Source of the DNA: CAZGKW01 sp964526295
Lineage (GTDB): Bacteria > Planctomycetota > Phycisphaerae > FEN-1346
Direction: 5' to 3'
DNA length: 64,000 nucleotides
NCBI GenBank assembly: GCA_964526295.1
Contig: CAZGKW010000005.1
Coordinates: 95,613-159,612 of the forward strand
Below the pieces are notes generated by a model that worked only from the letters and a program-made list of their open reading frames with translations, ran no database searches and had not been told where the DNA came from. Of this stretch, positions 24,674 through 34,893 are shown one piece after another (positions within the stretch are counted from its first letter, which is position 1; each line of letters begins with the position of its first letter). Made by a program: the position numbers and the translations under genes.

Positions 24674-26104
24674 ATGGCACGGGATAGAGACGAGCGCATC
24701 GATTCGCCGCGCGCGAGCTCGGCGCTCAACCGGCGGGCGTTTCTCGGGCGACTGGGAACCGCGGCGGCGGTGGCGGCGGGCACCGCCGCCCTGCCCCGTT
24801 TCGCCGGCGCGGTCAAACCGAACGGCCGGCCGCCCAACTTCATCCTCATCTTCACCGACGACCAGGGCTACCAGGACCTCGGGTGCTTCGGGTCGCCCGA
24901 GATCAAGACGCCCGAGATCGACCGCCTGGCCGCCGAGGGGATGAAGTTCACGGACTTCTACGTGGCCTCGCCGGTCTGCACGCCGTCGCGGGCCGCCCTG
25001 ATGACCGGTTGCTATCCGAAGCGAGTGGGTCTGCACCGCGGGGTCCTTTTCCCCCGCCACGAGATCGGCCTCAATCCCGACGAGATTACCATCGCCGAGG
25101 TCCTGAAGGCCCACGGTTACGCGACGGCCTGCATCGGCAAGTGGCACCTGGGGCACCACCCGAAGTTCCTGCCCACCAGCCAGGGCTTCGACTCGTACTT
25201 CGGCATCCCCTATTCGAACGACATGCCGACCCCGGCGCCCGGCGGCGGCCGAGGGGCCGTCCTTCTGGAGAACGAGAAGGTCTTCGAGCACCCGGCCGAC
25301 CAGGCCACCCTGACCGAGCGATGCACCGAACGGGCCATCCGCTTCATCCGCCAGAACAAGGACCGCCCGTTCTTCCTCTACCTGCCGCACTCGATGCCCC
25401 ATCTGCCGCTCCACGTGTCGGAGCGATTCAAGGGGAAGTCCGAGGGCGGCACGTACGGCGACGTGATCGAGTGCATCGACTGGAGCACCGGCCGCATCGC
25501 CGAGACGATCCGCGAGCTGGGCCTGGCCGAGGACACGGTCCTCGTGTTCACCTCGGACAACGGGCCGTGGCTGTCGCGGCGAAACGGCAAGAACGTCGGC
25601 TTTGCCGACCCGCTCCGTGCGGGCAAAGGCTCGACCTACGAGGGCGGCATGCGGGTGCCGTGCGTCATGTGGGGGCCGGGCCGCATCCCGGCCGGGAAGG
25701 TCTGCTCCGAGATCGCCGCCTCGATGGACCTGTACCCGACGTTCGCCCGCCTCGCCGGGGCCCGCGTGCCGGCCGACCGGGCGATCGACGGCCTGGACAT
25801 CTCCGACCTCATGTGCGGCGTCGCGGGCAGCAGCCCGCGCGACACGTTTTTCTACTACTCCAGCGGCGGTCAGCTCCAGGCGGTTCGCCACGGCAAGTGG
25901 AAGCTCAGGACCGCCCAGGGGCGCCGCAGGAGGAACCAGCCCCCGCCGCCCGTGACGGCCGAGCTGTACGACCTCCGGGCCGACATCGGCGAACAGAACA
26001 ACCAGGCAAAGGAGCATCCTGAGATCGTCGCGCGACTCTCGGCCGCCATGACCGAGTGCGACGCCCGGATCGAAAAGCAAGCCCGGCCCGTCGGCACGCT
26101 CTGA
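24674..26104 (+). CDS. Tat-exported formylglycine-dependent sulfatase
   Basis: Hydrolyses sulfate esters. 476 residues. The N-terminus carries a twin-arginine signal (NRRAFLGRLGTAAAVAAG), so it is exported folded. The metal-binding start is LIFTDDQGYQDLG, and the active-site motif is SPVCTPSRAALMTG, with Cys to be converted to formylglycine. GKWHLGH and TSDNGPW complete the metal and substrate site. The Tat signal and periplasmic action are at odds with its position inside the ATP synthase operon. A strong ribosome site (GGGGAGAG) precedes it. Substrate unknown; no anaerobic maturase was identified nearby. Confidence 0.93.
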   Translation: MARDRDERIDSPRASSALNRRAFLGRLGTAAAVAAGTAALPRFAGAVKPNGRPPNFILIFTDDQGYQDLGCFGSPEIKTPEIDRLAAEGMKFTDFYVASPVCTPSRAALMTGCYPKRVGLHRGVLFPRHEIGLNPDEITIAEVLKAHGYATACIGKWHLGHHPKFLPTSQGFDSYFGIPYSNDMPTPAPGGGRGAVLLENEKVFEHPADQATLTERCTERAIRFIRQNKDRPFFLYLPHSMPHLPLHVSERFKGKSEGGTYGDVIECIDWSTGRIAETIRELGLAEDTVLVFTSDNGPWLSRRNGKNVGFADPLRAGKGSTYEGGMRVPCVMWGPGRIPAGKVCSEIAASMDLYPTFARLAGARVPADRAIDGLDISDLMCGVAGSSPRDTFFYYSSGGQLQAVRHGKWKLRTAQGRRRRNQPPPPVTAELYDLRADIGEQNNQAKEHPEIVARLSAAMTECDARIEKQARPVGTL

Positions 26105-26120
26105 AGGGCATCGAGGACAG

Positions 26121-27569
26121 ATGAGAGGCCAAGCATATGGACGGAACGATACGATGAGGGACGACGACAGGCCGAACATCCTGATCGTCATGTCCGACCA
26201 GCTTTCCCAGAAGGCCGTCGGGGCCTACGGGAACTGCGACGTCGTGACCCCGAACATGGACCGGCTGGCCGCCGAAGGCCTCCGCTTCGAGAACGTCTAC
26301 ACCCCCTGCCCGCTGTGCCAGCCCATGCGGCCGTCGCTCTGGACGGGCCTCCTGCCCCACGAACACGGCGTCCTGGCGAACCGGCCCGGCCCTCCGGTCT
26401 CCGACGACGTGCCGACCATGGGCGACGTCTTCTCAAGCGGCGGTTACGAGACGGTCCATTTCGGGAAGCGACACGACCGGGGTGGGCTTCGCGGGTTCTG
26501 GTGCGCCGAGGAAGGCGACCTGCCCGTCGACGCCGAACCCGCCTGGCCCGTTAACCCGGACACCACCCACGACCGCTACGCTACGGTCCGGTGCATCGAG
26601 TACCTCGAGCACGCCCACGAGCGACCGTTCCTCATGGTCGCCGACCTGACGAACCCGCACAACATCTGTGGGTGGATCGGCCAGAACGCCGGGCCCCACG
26701 AGGACGTGCCGATCGCCGGTCCCCTGCCCGAGCTGCCAGCCAACTTCGAGATCGACGATCTCCGGAAGCGACCGCTGCCGATCCAATACCTGTGCTGCTC
26801 CCACCGGCGGCTTGCCCAGGCCTCGCGATGGAGCGAGGACAATTACCGGCACTACCTCGCCGCCTATTACCACTTCACGAACCGCGTCGATAGCGAGATC
26901 GGCCGGGTCCTCGCGGCGCTCGACCGGTCCGACGCGGCCGAGAACACGCTGATCGTCTTCCTCGCCGACCACGGGGAGGGCATGGCGGCCCACCGCATGG
27001 TTACCAAACAAATCGGCTTCTACGAGGAGATGGTGCGCGTGCCGCTCATCTTCGCCGGCGCCGGCGTCGAGCCGCGCGGGGCCGTTGCGGCCGAGCCGCT
27101 CGTTTCCTCGATCGACGTCTTCCCGACGCTGTGCGAGATTGCCGGCATCGAGTCGCCGGCGGGGCTCCGCGGCCGGAGCCTCGGGCCCCACTTCCGCGGC
27201 CAAGCGGGCGGCGTGGGCCACCCGTACGTCGTCAGCGAATGGGAGACCGAGTTCGGTTACGTCGTCTCCCCCGGACGAATGGTTCGAACGCCGCGGCACA
27301 AATACACCCGCTATCTGGAAGGCGACGGCGAGGAGCTGTATGATCTCCAGGCCGACCCCGGTGAGACGCGCACGCTGGTCGACGATCCGGCGGCGGCCGA
27401 CCTCCTGTTCGAGCACCGCCGGCTGCTCGACGAGCACCTTCGCCGGACCGACGACGACTTCGCCTCCCGCGATGTCCGGGTCGACCCGCGCTGGCGGACC
27501 CACGAGCCGGGCTACCCGAACCACCGCGGCCCGACTTCGGTGGACGTCGGCCGGGGCCAGGCAGCCTAA
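26121..27569 (+). CDS. Sulfatase family hydrolase, cytoplasmic form
   Basis: 482 residues. NILIVMSDQLSQKAVGAYG is the metal-binding start, and the active-site motif CQPMRPSLWTG keeps C-x-P-x-R, so formylglycine could form. HDRGG, FLADHGEGM and the C-terminal ADPGETRTLVDDP are family traits. It differs from its neighbour in lacking any signal peptide. It has the pattern of choline-sulfatase-like or phosphonate-monoester-hydrolase-like members. The ATG at 26121 has GAGGA close by; an ATG at 26154 starts nearer the conserved region. It lies 16 bases after the first sulfatase and 46 before atpA, clearly in the same transcription unit. Confidence 0.9.
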   Translation: MRGQAYGRNDTMRDDDRPNILIVMSDQLSQKAVGAYGNCDVVTPNMDRLAAEGLRFENVYTPCPLCQPMRPSLWTGLLPHEHGVLANRPGPPVSDDVPTMGDVFSSGGYETVHFGKRHDRGGLRGFWCAEEGDLPVDAEPAWPVNPDTTHDRYATVRCIEYLEHAHERPFLMVADLTNPHNICGWIGQNAGPHEDVPIAGPLPELPANFEIDDLRKRPLPIQYLCCSHRRLAQASRWSEDNYRHYLAAYYHFTNRVDSEIGRVLAALDRSDAAENTLIVFLADHGEGMAAHRMVTKQIGFYEEMVRVPLIFAGAGVEPRGAVAAEPLVSSIDVFPTLCEIAGIESPAGLRGRSLGPHFRGQAGGVGHPYVVSEWETEFGYVVSPGRMVRTPRHKYTRYLEGDGEELYDLQADPGETRTLVDDPAAADLLFEHRRLLDEHLRRTDDDFASRDVRVDPRWRTHEPGYPNHRGPTSVDVGRGQAA

Positions 27570-27615
27570 GGGACACGCATGAGGCCCTCGACGGGCCTTT
27601 CGGAAGGTTGAGGTT

Positions 27616-29280
<1,665 letters not shown>

Positions 29281-29362
29281 ACTGACGTCGTGACAGGCCC
29301 GGCGCACCGGCCGCAGCCCAAGGCTGAGGAGGCGCCGGACCGAAGCCGCAGGAGGTCCGACC

Positions 29363-30136
29363 ATGCCCGAAGACACGGACGACAAGCCCCCGGAGAAGCC
29401 GCGCAAGCCGGAGAACCTGCCGCCGAAAGATGGGACGCCCAAGGCGGAGGAGAAGTCGGCAGAGCAAGCCGAGGCCGAAGCGGACACCGAGGAGAAAAAG
29501 GCTCAGGAGGCGCCCGAGACTGAGGCCATCAGCCGGGCCAAGGAGAAGATCCGGCAGGCCAAGGAGCGGATCGAGGCGGCCGAAAAGAAGGTCGAGCAGG
29601 CCGAGCACGAGGCCGCCGCCGAACGGGCCGCCGAGAAGAAGCTCGAGGACGCCGCCGGCGATGAGAAGCAGGCGGCCGAGCCGCCCGAGGAGCCCGACAA
29701 GGAAGCCACTCCGTCAGGCGAGCCCACCGCCCAGGCGGCCGAGCCCAAGGAAGCCCTCGAGGAGGAGAAGGACGAGCCGACCGAGGCGGAGGAGGAAAGG
29801 CCCCCCGAGCCTTCGCCGGAGCACGGCAGCGCCCCGGCCCACAAGAAGCCGACGTCCCAGCCGGAGGAAGAACCCCCGGAGAAGGAGGAACCGGAGGCCG
29901 AAGCACAGGAGAAAACCGAGTCTGATGAAAAGCCTGAGTCGGACGAAAAGCCGAAAGCGGAGGATGCCGCGTCGGATATGGCCCAGGCCGAGAAGGAGCT
30001 CGATGCGGCACGCGAGGAGGTCCGACAGGCCCGCGAGACCATCGACAAGGCCGAGGACCGCATCGAAGCCGCCGAGAAGAAGCTCGAGGACGCCGCCGGA
30101 GAGGGCGAGGACGAGTCGTTGGACGAAGAGACGTAG
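29363..30136 (+). CDS. Acidic coiled-coil protein inserted between atpA and atpG
   Basis: 257 residues with no Cys, no signal and no membrane helix; almost entirely Glu, Ala, Lys and Pro. Two helical segments are related: KEKIRQAKERIEAAEKKVEQ (about 60-80) and REEVRQARETIDKAEDRIEA (about 215-235). Both continue into AEKKLEDAAG. Between them is a Pro/Glu-rich linker (PEEPDKEATPSGEP and onward). This looks like two helical units on a flexible spacer. No family was recognised. It is 82 bases after atpA and 48 bases before atpG, on the same strand, so it is likely made with F1. A ribosome site (GGAGG) is present. Confidence 0.65.
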   Translation: MPEDTDDKPPEKPRKPENLPPKDGTPKAEEKSAEQAEAEADTEEKKAQEAPETEAISRAKEKIRQAKERIEAAEKKVEQAEHEAAAERAAEKKLEDAAGDEKQAAEPPEEPDKEATPSGEPTAQAAEPKEALEEEKDEPTEAEEERPPEPSPEHGSAPAHKKPTSQPEEEPPEKEEPEAEAQEKTESDEKPESDEKPKAEDAASDMAQAEKELDAAREEVRQARETIDKAEDRIEAAEKKLEDAAGEGEDESLDEET

Positions 30137-30184
30137 CCGCCGGCGCCGGCACGCCCCGGGGCCCCTGAAGCAAGCGAGCGAACC

Positions 30185-31057
30185 GTGCCGTCTCTGCGAG
30201 ACATCAAGCGGCGTATCCGCAGCGTGACGAACACGCAGCAGATCACGCGGGCCATGAAGATGGTGGCGGCGGCCAAGCTCCGCCGGGCCCAGCGGAGCCT
30301 GTTCGCCCTCCGCCCCTACGCCGAACGACTGGACCACCTTCGCCTGGAGGCGGCCCGGCGGTTCCTCGGCGACGAGCATCCCCTGCTGGAGGTCCGCCCC
30401 GAGCGGCGCGTCGCCCTTCTCGTCCTGACGAGCGACAAAGGCCTCTGCGGGGCGTTCAACCACAACCTGGTCCGGGCCGTGGAGGACCGCCTCGAAGGGC
30501 CCGGCCGCCCCGCCGTCGCCGTCAGCGTCATCGGCGTCCGCGGCGCCCGGATGCTTCGGCGGTCGGGCATCGAGCCGACCGACGTCTGGACCGACCTCCA
30601 GGACCCGGCGAGCTTCCAGCAGGCGTACGACATTGCGTGGCGGTTCGTGCATCGTTTCGGTGCGGGCGAGGTCGACGCCCTCGACGCCCTCTTCGCCCAC
30701 TTTCGCTCGCCGATTTCCCAGCCGATCCAGGTCCGGCGGCTGCTGCCGATCGAGCCGCTCCGCCTGGGGCCGGGCGACTCGGCCGAGGTCATCGAGCCGT
30801 ACCTCTTCGAGCCCGACACCGAGGCGCTGGCCGAAGCCATCCTCGTCCACAACGTCGCCGTCCAGATGTACCGGGCGGTCTCCGAGAACCAGACCAGCGA
30901 GCACGGGGCACGCATGACGGCCATGGACAACGCCACCGAGAACGCCGAGGAGATGATCGACACCCTTACGCACGACTACCACCGGGCCCGCCAGCAGCAC
31001 ATTACGCGGGAACTGTTGGACATTGTCGGAGGGGCGAACGCGCTTCAGAACGCCTAA
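30185..31057 (+). CDS. atpG: ATP synthase subunit gamma
   Basis: Central rotor shaft of F1. 290 residues. The N-terminal helix reads SLRDIKRRIRSVTNTQQITRAMKMVAAAKLRRAQ, and SDKGLCGAFN is the conserved SDxGLCG. The C-terminal helix keeps MTAMDNATENAEEMIDTL and ends ITRELLDIVGGANAL, close to the usual ITxEIxEIVGGAxAL. The start is GTG at 30185 with AAGCGAGCG ahead. It is followed by a spacer of 109 bases that contains one copy of the dispersed palindrome, and then atpD. Confidence 0.96.
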   Translation: MPSLRDIKRRIRSVTNTQQITRAMKMVAAAKLRRAQRSLFALRPYAERLDHLRLEAARRFLGDEHPLLEVRPERRVALLVLTSDKGLCGAFNHNLVRAVEDRLEGPGRPAVAVSVIGVRGARMLRRSGIEPTDVWTDLQDPASFQQAYDIAWRFVHRFGAGEVDALDALFAHFRSPISQPIQVRRLLPIEPLRLGPGDSAEVIEPYLFEPDTEALAEAILVHNVAVQMYRAVSENQTSEHGARMTAMDNATENAEEMIDTLTHDYHRARQQHITRELLDIVGGANALQNA

Positions 31058-31071
31058 CGGCTCTTCCACAA

Positions 31072-31110
31072 GCTCCCTCTCCTCTTGCGGGAGAGGCGCG
31101 GGGTGAGCGG
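31072..31110 (-). repeat. Dispersed intergenic palindrome, copy B (between atpG and atpD)
   Basis: Reads CTCCCTCTCCTCTTGCGGGA and continues GAGGCGCGGGGTGAG, the reverse orientation to copies A and D. It would form a hairpin in the operon mRNA between gamma and beta. Confidence 0.75.
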
Positions 31111-31166
31111 TTCGCACCCGCGAAGCAGACTTCCAGCCGCGCTGCACCTGGCACGAGGCACACAAG

Positions 31167-32690
31167 ATGAACAAAGGACGCGTCAAGCAGGTCATGGGGC
31201 CGGTCGTGGACGTCGCGTTTCCCGGCGTCGAGCCTCCCGAGATCGATACGGCCATCACGATTGCCGACGAATCGCGCGACATCGACCTGGTGGTCGAGGT
31301 CGCCCAGCACCTCGGCGAGGGCAGCGTCCGCTGCGTTGCCATGGGCCCGACGTACGGCCTGGTGCGGGGCATGGAGGCCCTCGACACGGGCGGCCCGATC
31401 TCGGTGCCCGTCGGCGAGGCGACCCTGGGGCGGCTCATGAACGTCCTCGGCCGACCCGTCGACGAACGCGGGCCCATCGAGTCCGACCGCACCGACTCGA
31501 TCCACAAGGACGCCCCGTCCTTCGGGCGGCTCAAGGTCGCCACCGAGATGTTCGAGACCGGCATCAAGGTCCTCGACCTCATGCAGCCCTACGTCCGCGG
31601 AGGCAAGGTGGGCCTCTTCGGCGGGGCCGGCGTCGGCAAGACCGTCTTCCTCCAGGAGCTGATCCGGAACATCGGCATCGAGCACGGCGGCAAGAGCGTC
31701 TTCGCCGGCGTCGGCGAGCGGACCCGCGAAGGCAACGACCTGTGGCTCTCGCTCCAGGAGGCCGGGGTCCTCGACAAGACGGCCCTGATCTTCGGCCAGA
31801 TGAACGAGCCGCCGGGCGCCAGGTGGCGGGTGGGCCTGGCGGCCCTGACGGTGGCCGAGTACTTCCGGGATGAGCAGGGGGCGGACGTCCTCCTGTTCAT
31901 CGACAACATCTACCGCTTCGCCCAGGCCGGGATGGAGGTTTCGGCGCTCCTCGGGCGAATCCCCTCGGCGGTCGGGTACCAGCCCACGCTCGCCACGGAG
32001 TTCGGCCAGCTCCAGGAACGCATTTGCTCCACCGACAAGGGGTCGATCACGAGCGTTCAGGCCATCTTCGTCCCCGCCGACGACCCGACCGACCCGGGCC
32101 CGGCCACCGCGTTCGGCCATCTCGACGCATCGACGTACCTGGAGCGGAAACTTTTCGCCCAGGGGTTCTACCCGGCGGTCGATCCGCTGGCCAGCTTCAG
32201 CCGGGCCCTCGACCCCAGGATCGTCGGCGAGCGCCACTATCAGGTGGCCCGACGGTGCCAGGAGGTCCTCCAGCGCTACCGCGATCTACAGGACATTATC
32301 GCCATCCTCGGAATGGACGAACTGACCGACGAGGACAAGCTGACGGTCGCCCGGGCCCGTAAGGTCCAGCGGTTCCTGACGCAGCCGTTCTTCGTCGCCG
32401 AGACGTTCACGGGCCTCGCCGGCAAGTACGTCTCGATCGAGGACACCGTCGACGGGTTCGAGCAGATCGCCGAAGGGGAGACCGACGACCTGCCGGAGCC
32501 GGCCTTCTACCTCGTCGGCCGCCTGGACGAAGCCCGCGACAAGGCCAAAGAGCTCGGCGGCAAGGCCGAGCCGGCCGACGAAACCGCCGAGAAGGAGGCC
32601 GCCGAGGTTAAAGAAGAGGCCGAGGGAGAGACCGACGAGGAGAAAGCGGCCCGGGCCGAACGGGCCGACGAAGCCGCCTCGAGAAAGTGA
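31167..32690 (+). CDS. atpD: ATP synthase subunit beta with acidic C-terminal tail
   Basis: Catalytic subunit of F1. 507 residues. The P-loop GGAGVGKT is at 152-159, with GVGERTREGNDL (catalytic Glu) and LLFIDNIYRFAQAG (Walker B) following. The C-terminal lever is MDELTDEDK in place of DELSEED. Past about residue 455 a tail of roughly 50 residues (KELGGKAEPADETAEKEAA ... ) is added, rich in Glu, Ala and Lys, similar in composition to the alpha tail and the coiled-coil protein. It follows atpG by 109 bases containing a palindromic repeat. Confidence 0.97.
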   Translation: MNKGRVKQVMGPVVDVAFPGVEPPEIDTAITIADESRDIDLVVEVAQHLGEGSVRCVAMGPTYGLVRGMEALDTGGPISVPVGEATLGRLMNVLGRPVDERGPIESDRTDSIHKDAPSFGRLKVATEMFETGIKVLDLMQPYVRGGKVGLFGGAGVGKTVFLQELIRNIGIEHGGKSVFAGVGERTREGNDLWLSLQEAGVLDKTALIFGQMNEPPGARWRVGLAALTVAEYFRDEQGADVLLFIDNIYRFAQAGMEVSALLGRIPSAVGYQPTLATEFGQLQERICSTDKGSITSVQAIFVPADDPTDPGPATAFGHLDASTYLERKLFAQGFYPAVDPLASFSRALDPRIVGERHYQVARRCQEVLQRYRDLQDIIAILGMDELTDEDKLTVARARKVQRFLTQPFFVAETFTGLAGKYVSIEDTVDGFEQIAEGETDDLPEPAFYLVGRLDEARDKAKELGGKAEPADETAEKEAAEVKEEAEGETDEEKAARAERADEAASRK

Positions 32691-32706
32691 GCCTGACCGC
32701 CGTCCG

Positions 32707-32750
32707 GCTCTCTCCCTCCCCCCTGGCGGGAGAGGGCCGCGGTGAGGGGG
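32707..32750 (-). repeat. Dispersed intergenic palindrome, copy C (between atpD and atpC)
   Basis: Contains CTCTCCCTCCCCCCTGGCGG followed by GAGAGGGCCGCGGTGAGGGG. Same family and orientation as copy B, here between beta and epsilon. Confidence 0.75.
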
Positions 32751-32888
32751 ATGCGAACCGACCGAACGGCACCTTCTTTCAGACACAGGATGCCGGCATG
32801 ATCGGCCCTGGTTTTCTGGTTTCTTCTGATTGTTGTTTGCCGTTCTCCGCGCCCTCTGCGGTGAAGCACGCGATTGAGTGAGCCGACG

Positions 32889-33302
32889 ATGCCGATGCCC
32901 CTGAAGATCCTGACGCCCCACGGGACGGTCTTCGAGACCGATCGGGCGGCCCTCGTCTCGCTGACCGGCGAGGGGGGCGACCTCCAGATCGAGTCGGGCC
33001 ACATCAACCTGATGACGACGCTTCGCATCGGCCGCTGCCGCGTGCGGACCGAGGGCGGCCCGGAGACGCTCTTCGCCGTCCACGGGGGGTTCCTGGAGGC
33101 GACGCCGGCCGGCGTCCTGGTCCTGGCCGACGCGGCCGAAAAGGCGGCCGACGTCGACGTGGCCCGTGCCCGCTCGGCCCGCCGCCGGGCGGAAGAGCGC
33201 CTCGACCGACGCGAGACCGAAACGGATATCCCCCGTGCCGAAGCGGCCCTCAAACGGGCCCTCCTTCGCCTCGGCGTGGCCGAGCGGCACACCGGCGGCT
33301 GA
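32889..33302 (+). CDS. atpC: ATP synthase subunit epsilon
   Basis: Rotor subunit and intrinsic inhibitor of F1. 137 residues. The N-terminal beta sandwich is clear: LKILTPHGTVFETDRAALVSLTGEGGDLQI and FAVHGGFLEATPAGVLVLADAAE. The C-terminal helical pair follows (ARARSARRRAEERL ... ALKRALLRLGVAER). Last gene of the operon. The start at 32889 gives the normal length; a TTG at 32874 is also in frame. The spacer before it is nearly 200 bases and includes a palindromic repeat. Confidence 0.9.
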   Translation: MPMPLKILTPHGTVFETDRAALVSLTGEGGDLQIESGHINLMTTLRIGRCRVRTEGGPETLFAVHGGFLEATPAGVLVLADAAEKAADVDVARARSARRRAEERLDRRETETDIPRAEAALKRALLRLGVAERHTGG

Positions 33303-33367
33303 GCGCCGAACGCCAGGCCTCCCGCGGGCGGCGACGCATTGCGCGTTCCTGTCGGCACGCGTCCATT

Positions 33368-33690
33368 CTACCGCGCCGAGGGCCCCTGTGGCAGGGACGA
33401 GACCGGCTGCGGGGGAATCGGCGGCCGGCGGTCCATCGTCACCAGGTGAACGACCAGGGCCGCCAGGAGCAACGCGCCGCCCACCCCGCCGACGAGCAGC
33501 CCGAGAAGCGTGAACATCAAGGCCGACTGAACGCCGTGCGCCAAGACGGACGGGTCGCCCGTCTCGCCGGCCATGGCCATCTGCTCGTAGAGCTGCACCA
33601 TCCCGGCGACGGTCAGGCACACACCCGTGCACGGGCCGACCAGGAAGGCCGTGCAGCCGGGATGAGCAGGACTTTCGCGACCGGCGACAC
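33368..33690 (-). CDS. Small MotA/TolQ/ExbB-like membrane protein, apparently frameshifted near its start
   Basis: The continuous frame 33368-33622 encodes TVAGMVQLYEQMAMAGETGD ... SALMFTLLGLLVGGVGGALL, which matches the membrane core of ExbB/MotA proton-channel proteins (GTVxGMIxAF and SALxTTxxGLxVAIPA). It has no good start. A GTG at 33690 with GGAGGAG ahead begins MSPVAKVLLIP in another frame. Joining this to GCTAFLVGPCTGVCLTVAGM by a one-base shift near 33660 would give a well-formed first helix. Either the gene is broken or the sequence has an indel. No ExbD/TolR partner is adjacent. Confidence 0.5.
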
Positions 33691-33739
33691 GGCCGCTCCT
33701 CCTGGGCCGGGCAGGCCCTCGGTTCCCTGAACGGGTTCC

Positions 33740-34756
33740 TCAGGCCCGAGCCAGCGCGTTGATCCCGTTGGAGACCTTCGCAATGTAGAGCGGGACCAGC
33801 ACGATGTTGATGAATCCGAGGCACGCTACCAGACAGAAGACGCACATGAGGATGCCCAGCGCCGGCGAGACCCGCGGCTTGTCGATGCCCCGCTCCTCGG
33901 CGATGCGGTTGTAGACCTTCGGCCACCGTCCGTAGACGATGAACATCCAGATAATGTTGACGAGGGGCACGAACAGCAGGCCGACCGCCAGCCCCGGCGA
34001 GGGGCTCACGTCCGGCCCACGGACCGCCGCCCACATCTTGTACGTGAACACGAGGCCCATGAGCCACGCAAACAGCAGCAGAACGCCCGCGGCGGCCAGG
34101 ATCGGGAGGGCGATCCCCAGGGCCTCCGCGAGCGGGGCCAAGTCGGGCGGCTTCCCTTGTTGGACCTGCTCCACGATCGGCTGGAACTTCGGCATGGCGT
34201 CGGAGCCTGCCAGGACCATCGCCGCGACGGTCGCGGCCGCGGCCAGGATGGGCGCCCCGAAGATCGACGCCAGGTAGAACCCCTTGGAGATCGGCTTGGG
34301 GGCGGGCCGCTCCTGGCCGCCCTTCCCCACGGACGCGACCCGCAAAGGGACCGGCGATTCCTCCTCGGCGGCCGGTTCGTCGCTCTCGTCCGACAACTCG
34401 TCGGAGAGGGCGGGAATCGCCTCCTCGTCCGGCAGGCCTTCCTCGTCTCCTGGGGCCATCGGAGGCAGCTCGTCCTCATCCGGCACGGGCGCGAGGGCCC
34501 CCTCGCCCACGGGCTCGCCCGCCGGCGGCCCCTCGATCGAGGGGCCCGCGACGGGGACGGACGGTTCGGTCGGCGTCGGCTGCCCGGGGAGCTCCGGCTG
34601 CAGCTCGGGAGGCGCCGCCGGGCCGTCCTCAAGGCTCGGCGAGGCGTCAGGGATGCGAATGACCTCGCGGCAGCTCGGACAGTGGGCCCGCCGGCCCGCT
34701 GCGCTCTCTTTGACCTCCAGACGATGCGAGCAACTCGGGCAACGGAACTGGATCAC
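33740..34756 (-). CDS. Zinc-ribbon membrane protein of unknown function
   Basis: 338 residues. The N-terminus is a zinc ribbon, FRCPSCSHRLEV ... AHCPSCREVI, in which four Cys can bind one zinc. A long acidic, Pro-rich linker follows (about 45-150). The C-terminal half has about four membrane helices (LASIFGAPILAAAATVAAMV, ALPILAAAGVLLLFAWLMGL, GLAVGLLFVPLVNIIWMFIV, ILMCVFCLVACLGFINIVLV), resembling DUF4328-type domains. Zinc ribbon plus variable membrane module is a common planctomycete design. Function unknown. It lies downstream of the frameshifted ExbB-like gene on the same strand. Confidence 0.7.
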   Translation of the reverse strand: MIQFRCPSCSHRLEVKESAAGRRAHCPSCREVIRIPDASPSLEDGPAAPPELQPELPGQPTPTEPSVPVAGPSIEGPPAGEPVGEGALAPVPDEDELPPMAPGDEEGLPDEEAIPALSDELSDESDEPAAEEESPVPLRVASVGKGGQERPAPKPISKGFYLASIFGAPILAAAATVAAMVLAGSDAMPKFQPIVEQVQQGKPPDLAPLAEALGIALPILAAAGVLLLFAWLMGLVFTYKMWAAVRGPDVSPSPGLAVGLLFVPLVNIIWMFIVYGRWPKVYNRIAEERGIDKPRVSPALGILMCVFCLVACLGFINIVLVPLYIAKVSNGINALARA

Positions 34757-34793
34757 GGTTCGCTCCTTCAGGGGCTATTCCAGTCCTGGTAGG

Positions 34794-34833
34794 CACCCTC
34801 ACGCCACCCCTCTCCCGCAAGGGGAGAGGGAGG
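34794..34833 (+). repeat. Dispersed intergenic palindrome, copy D
   Basis: CACGCCACCCCTCTCCCGCA followed by AGGGGAGAGGGAGG. The best-conserved copy: CCCTCTCCC GCAA GGGGAGAGGG is a near-perfect hairpin. It lies between the zinc-ribbon gene start and the HAD gene end. Confidence 0.8.
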
Positions 34834-34893
34834 TCCTGTGATGGCCTCTCGGCCGTTTCCGCGCGGGGTGCCCTTCGCGTCGGACGCGGGGCG

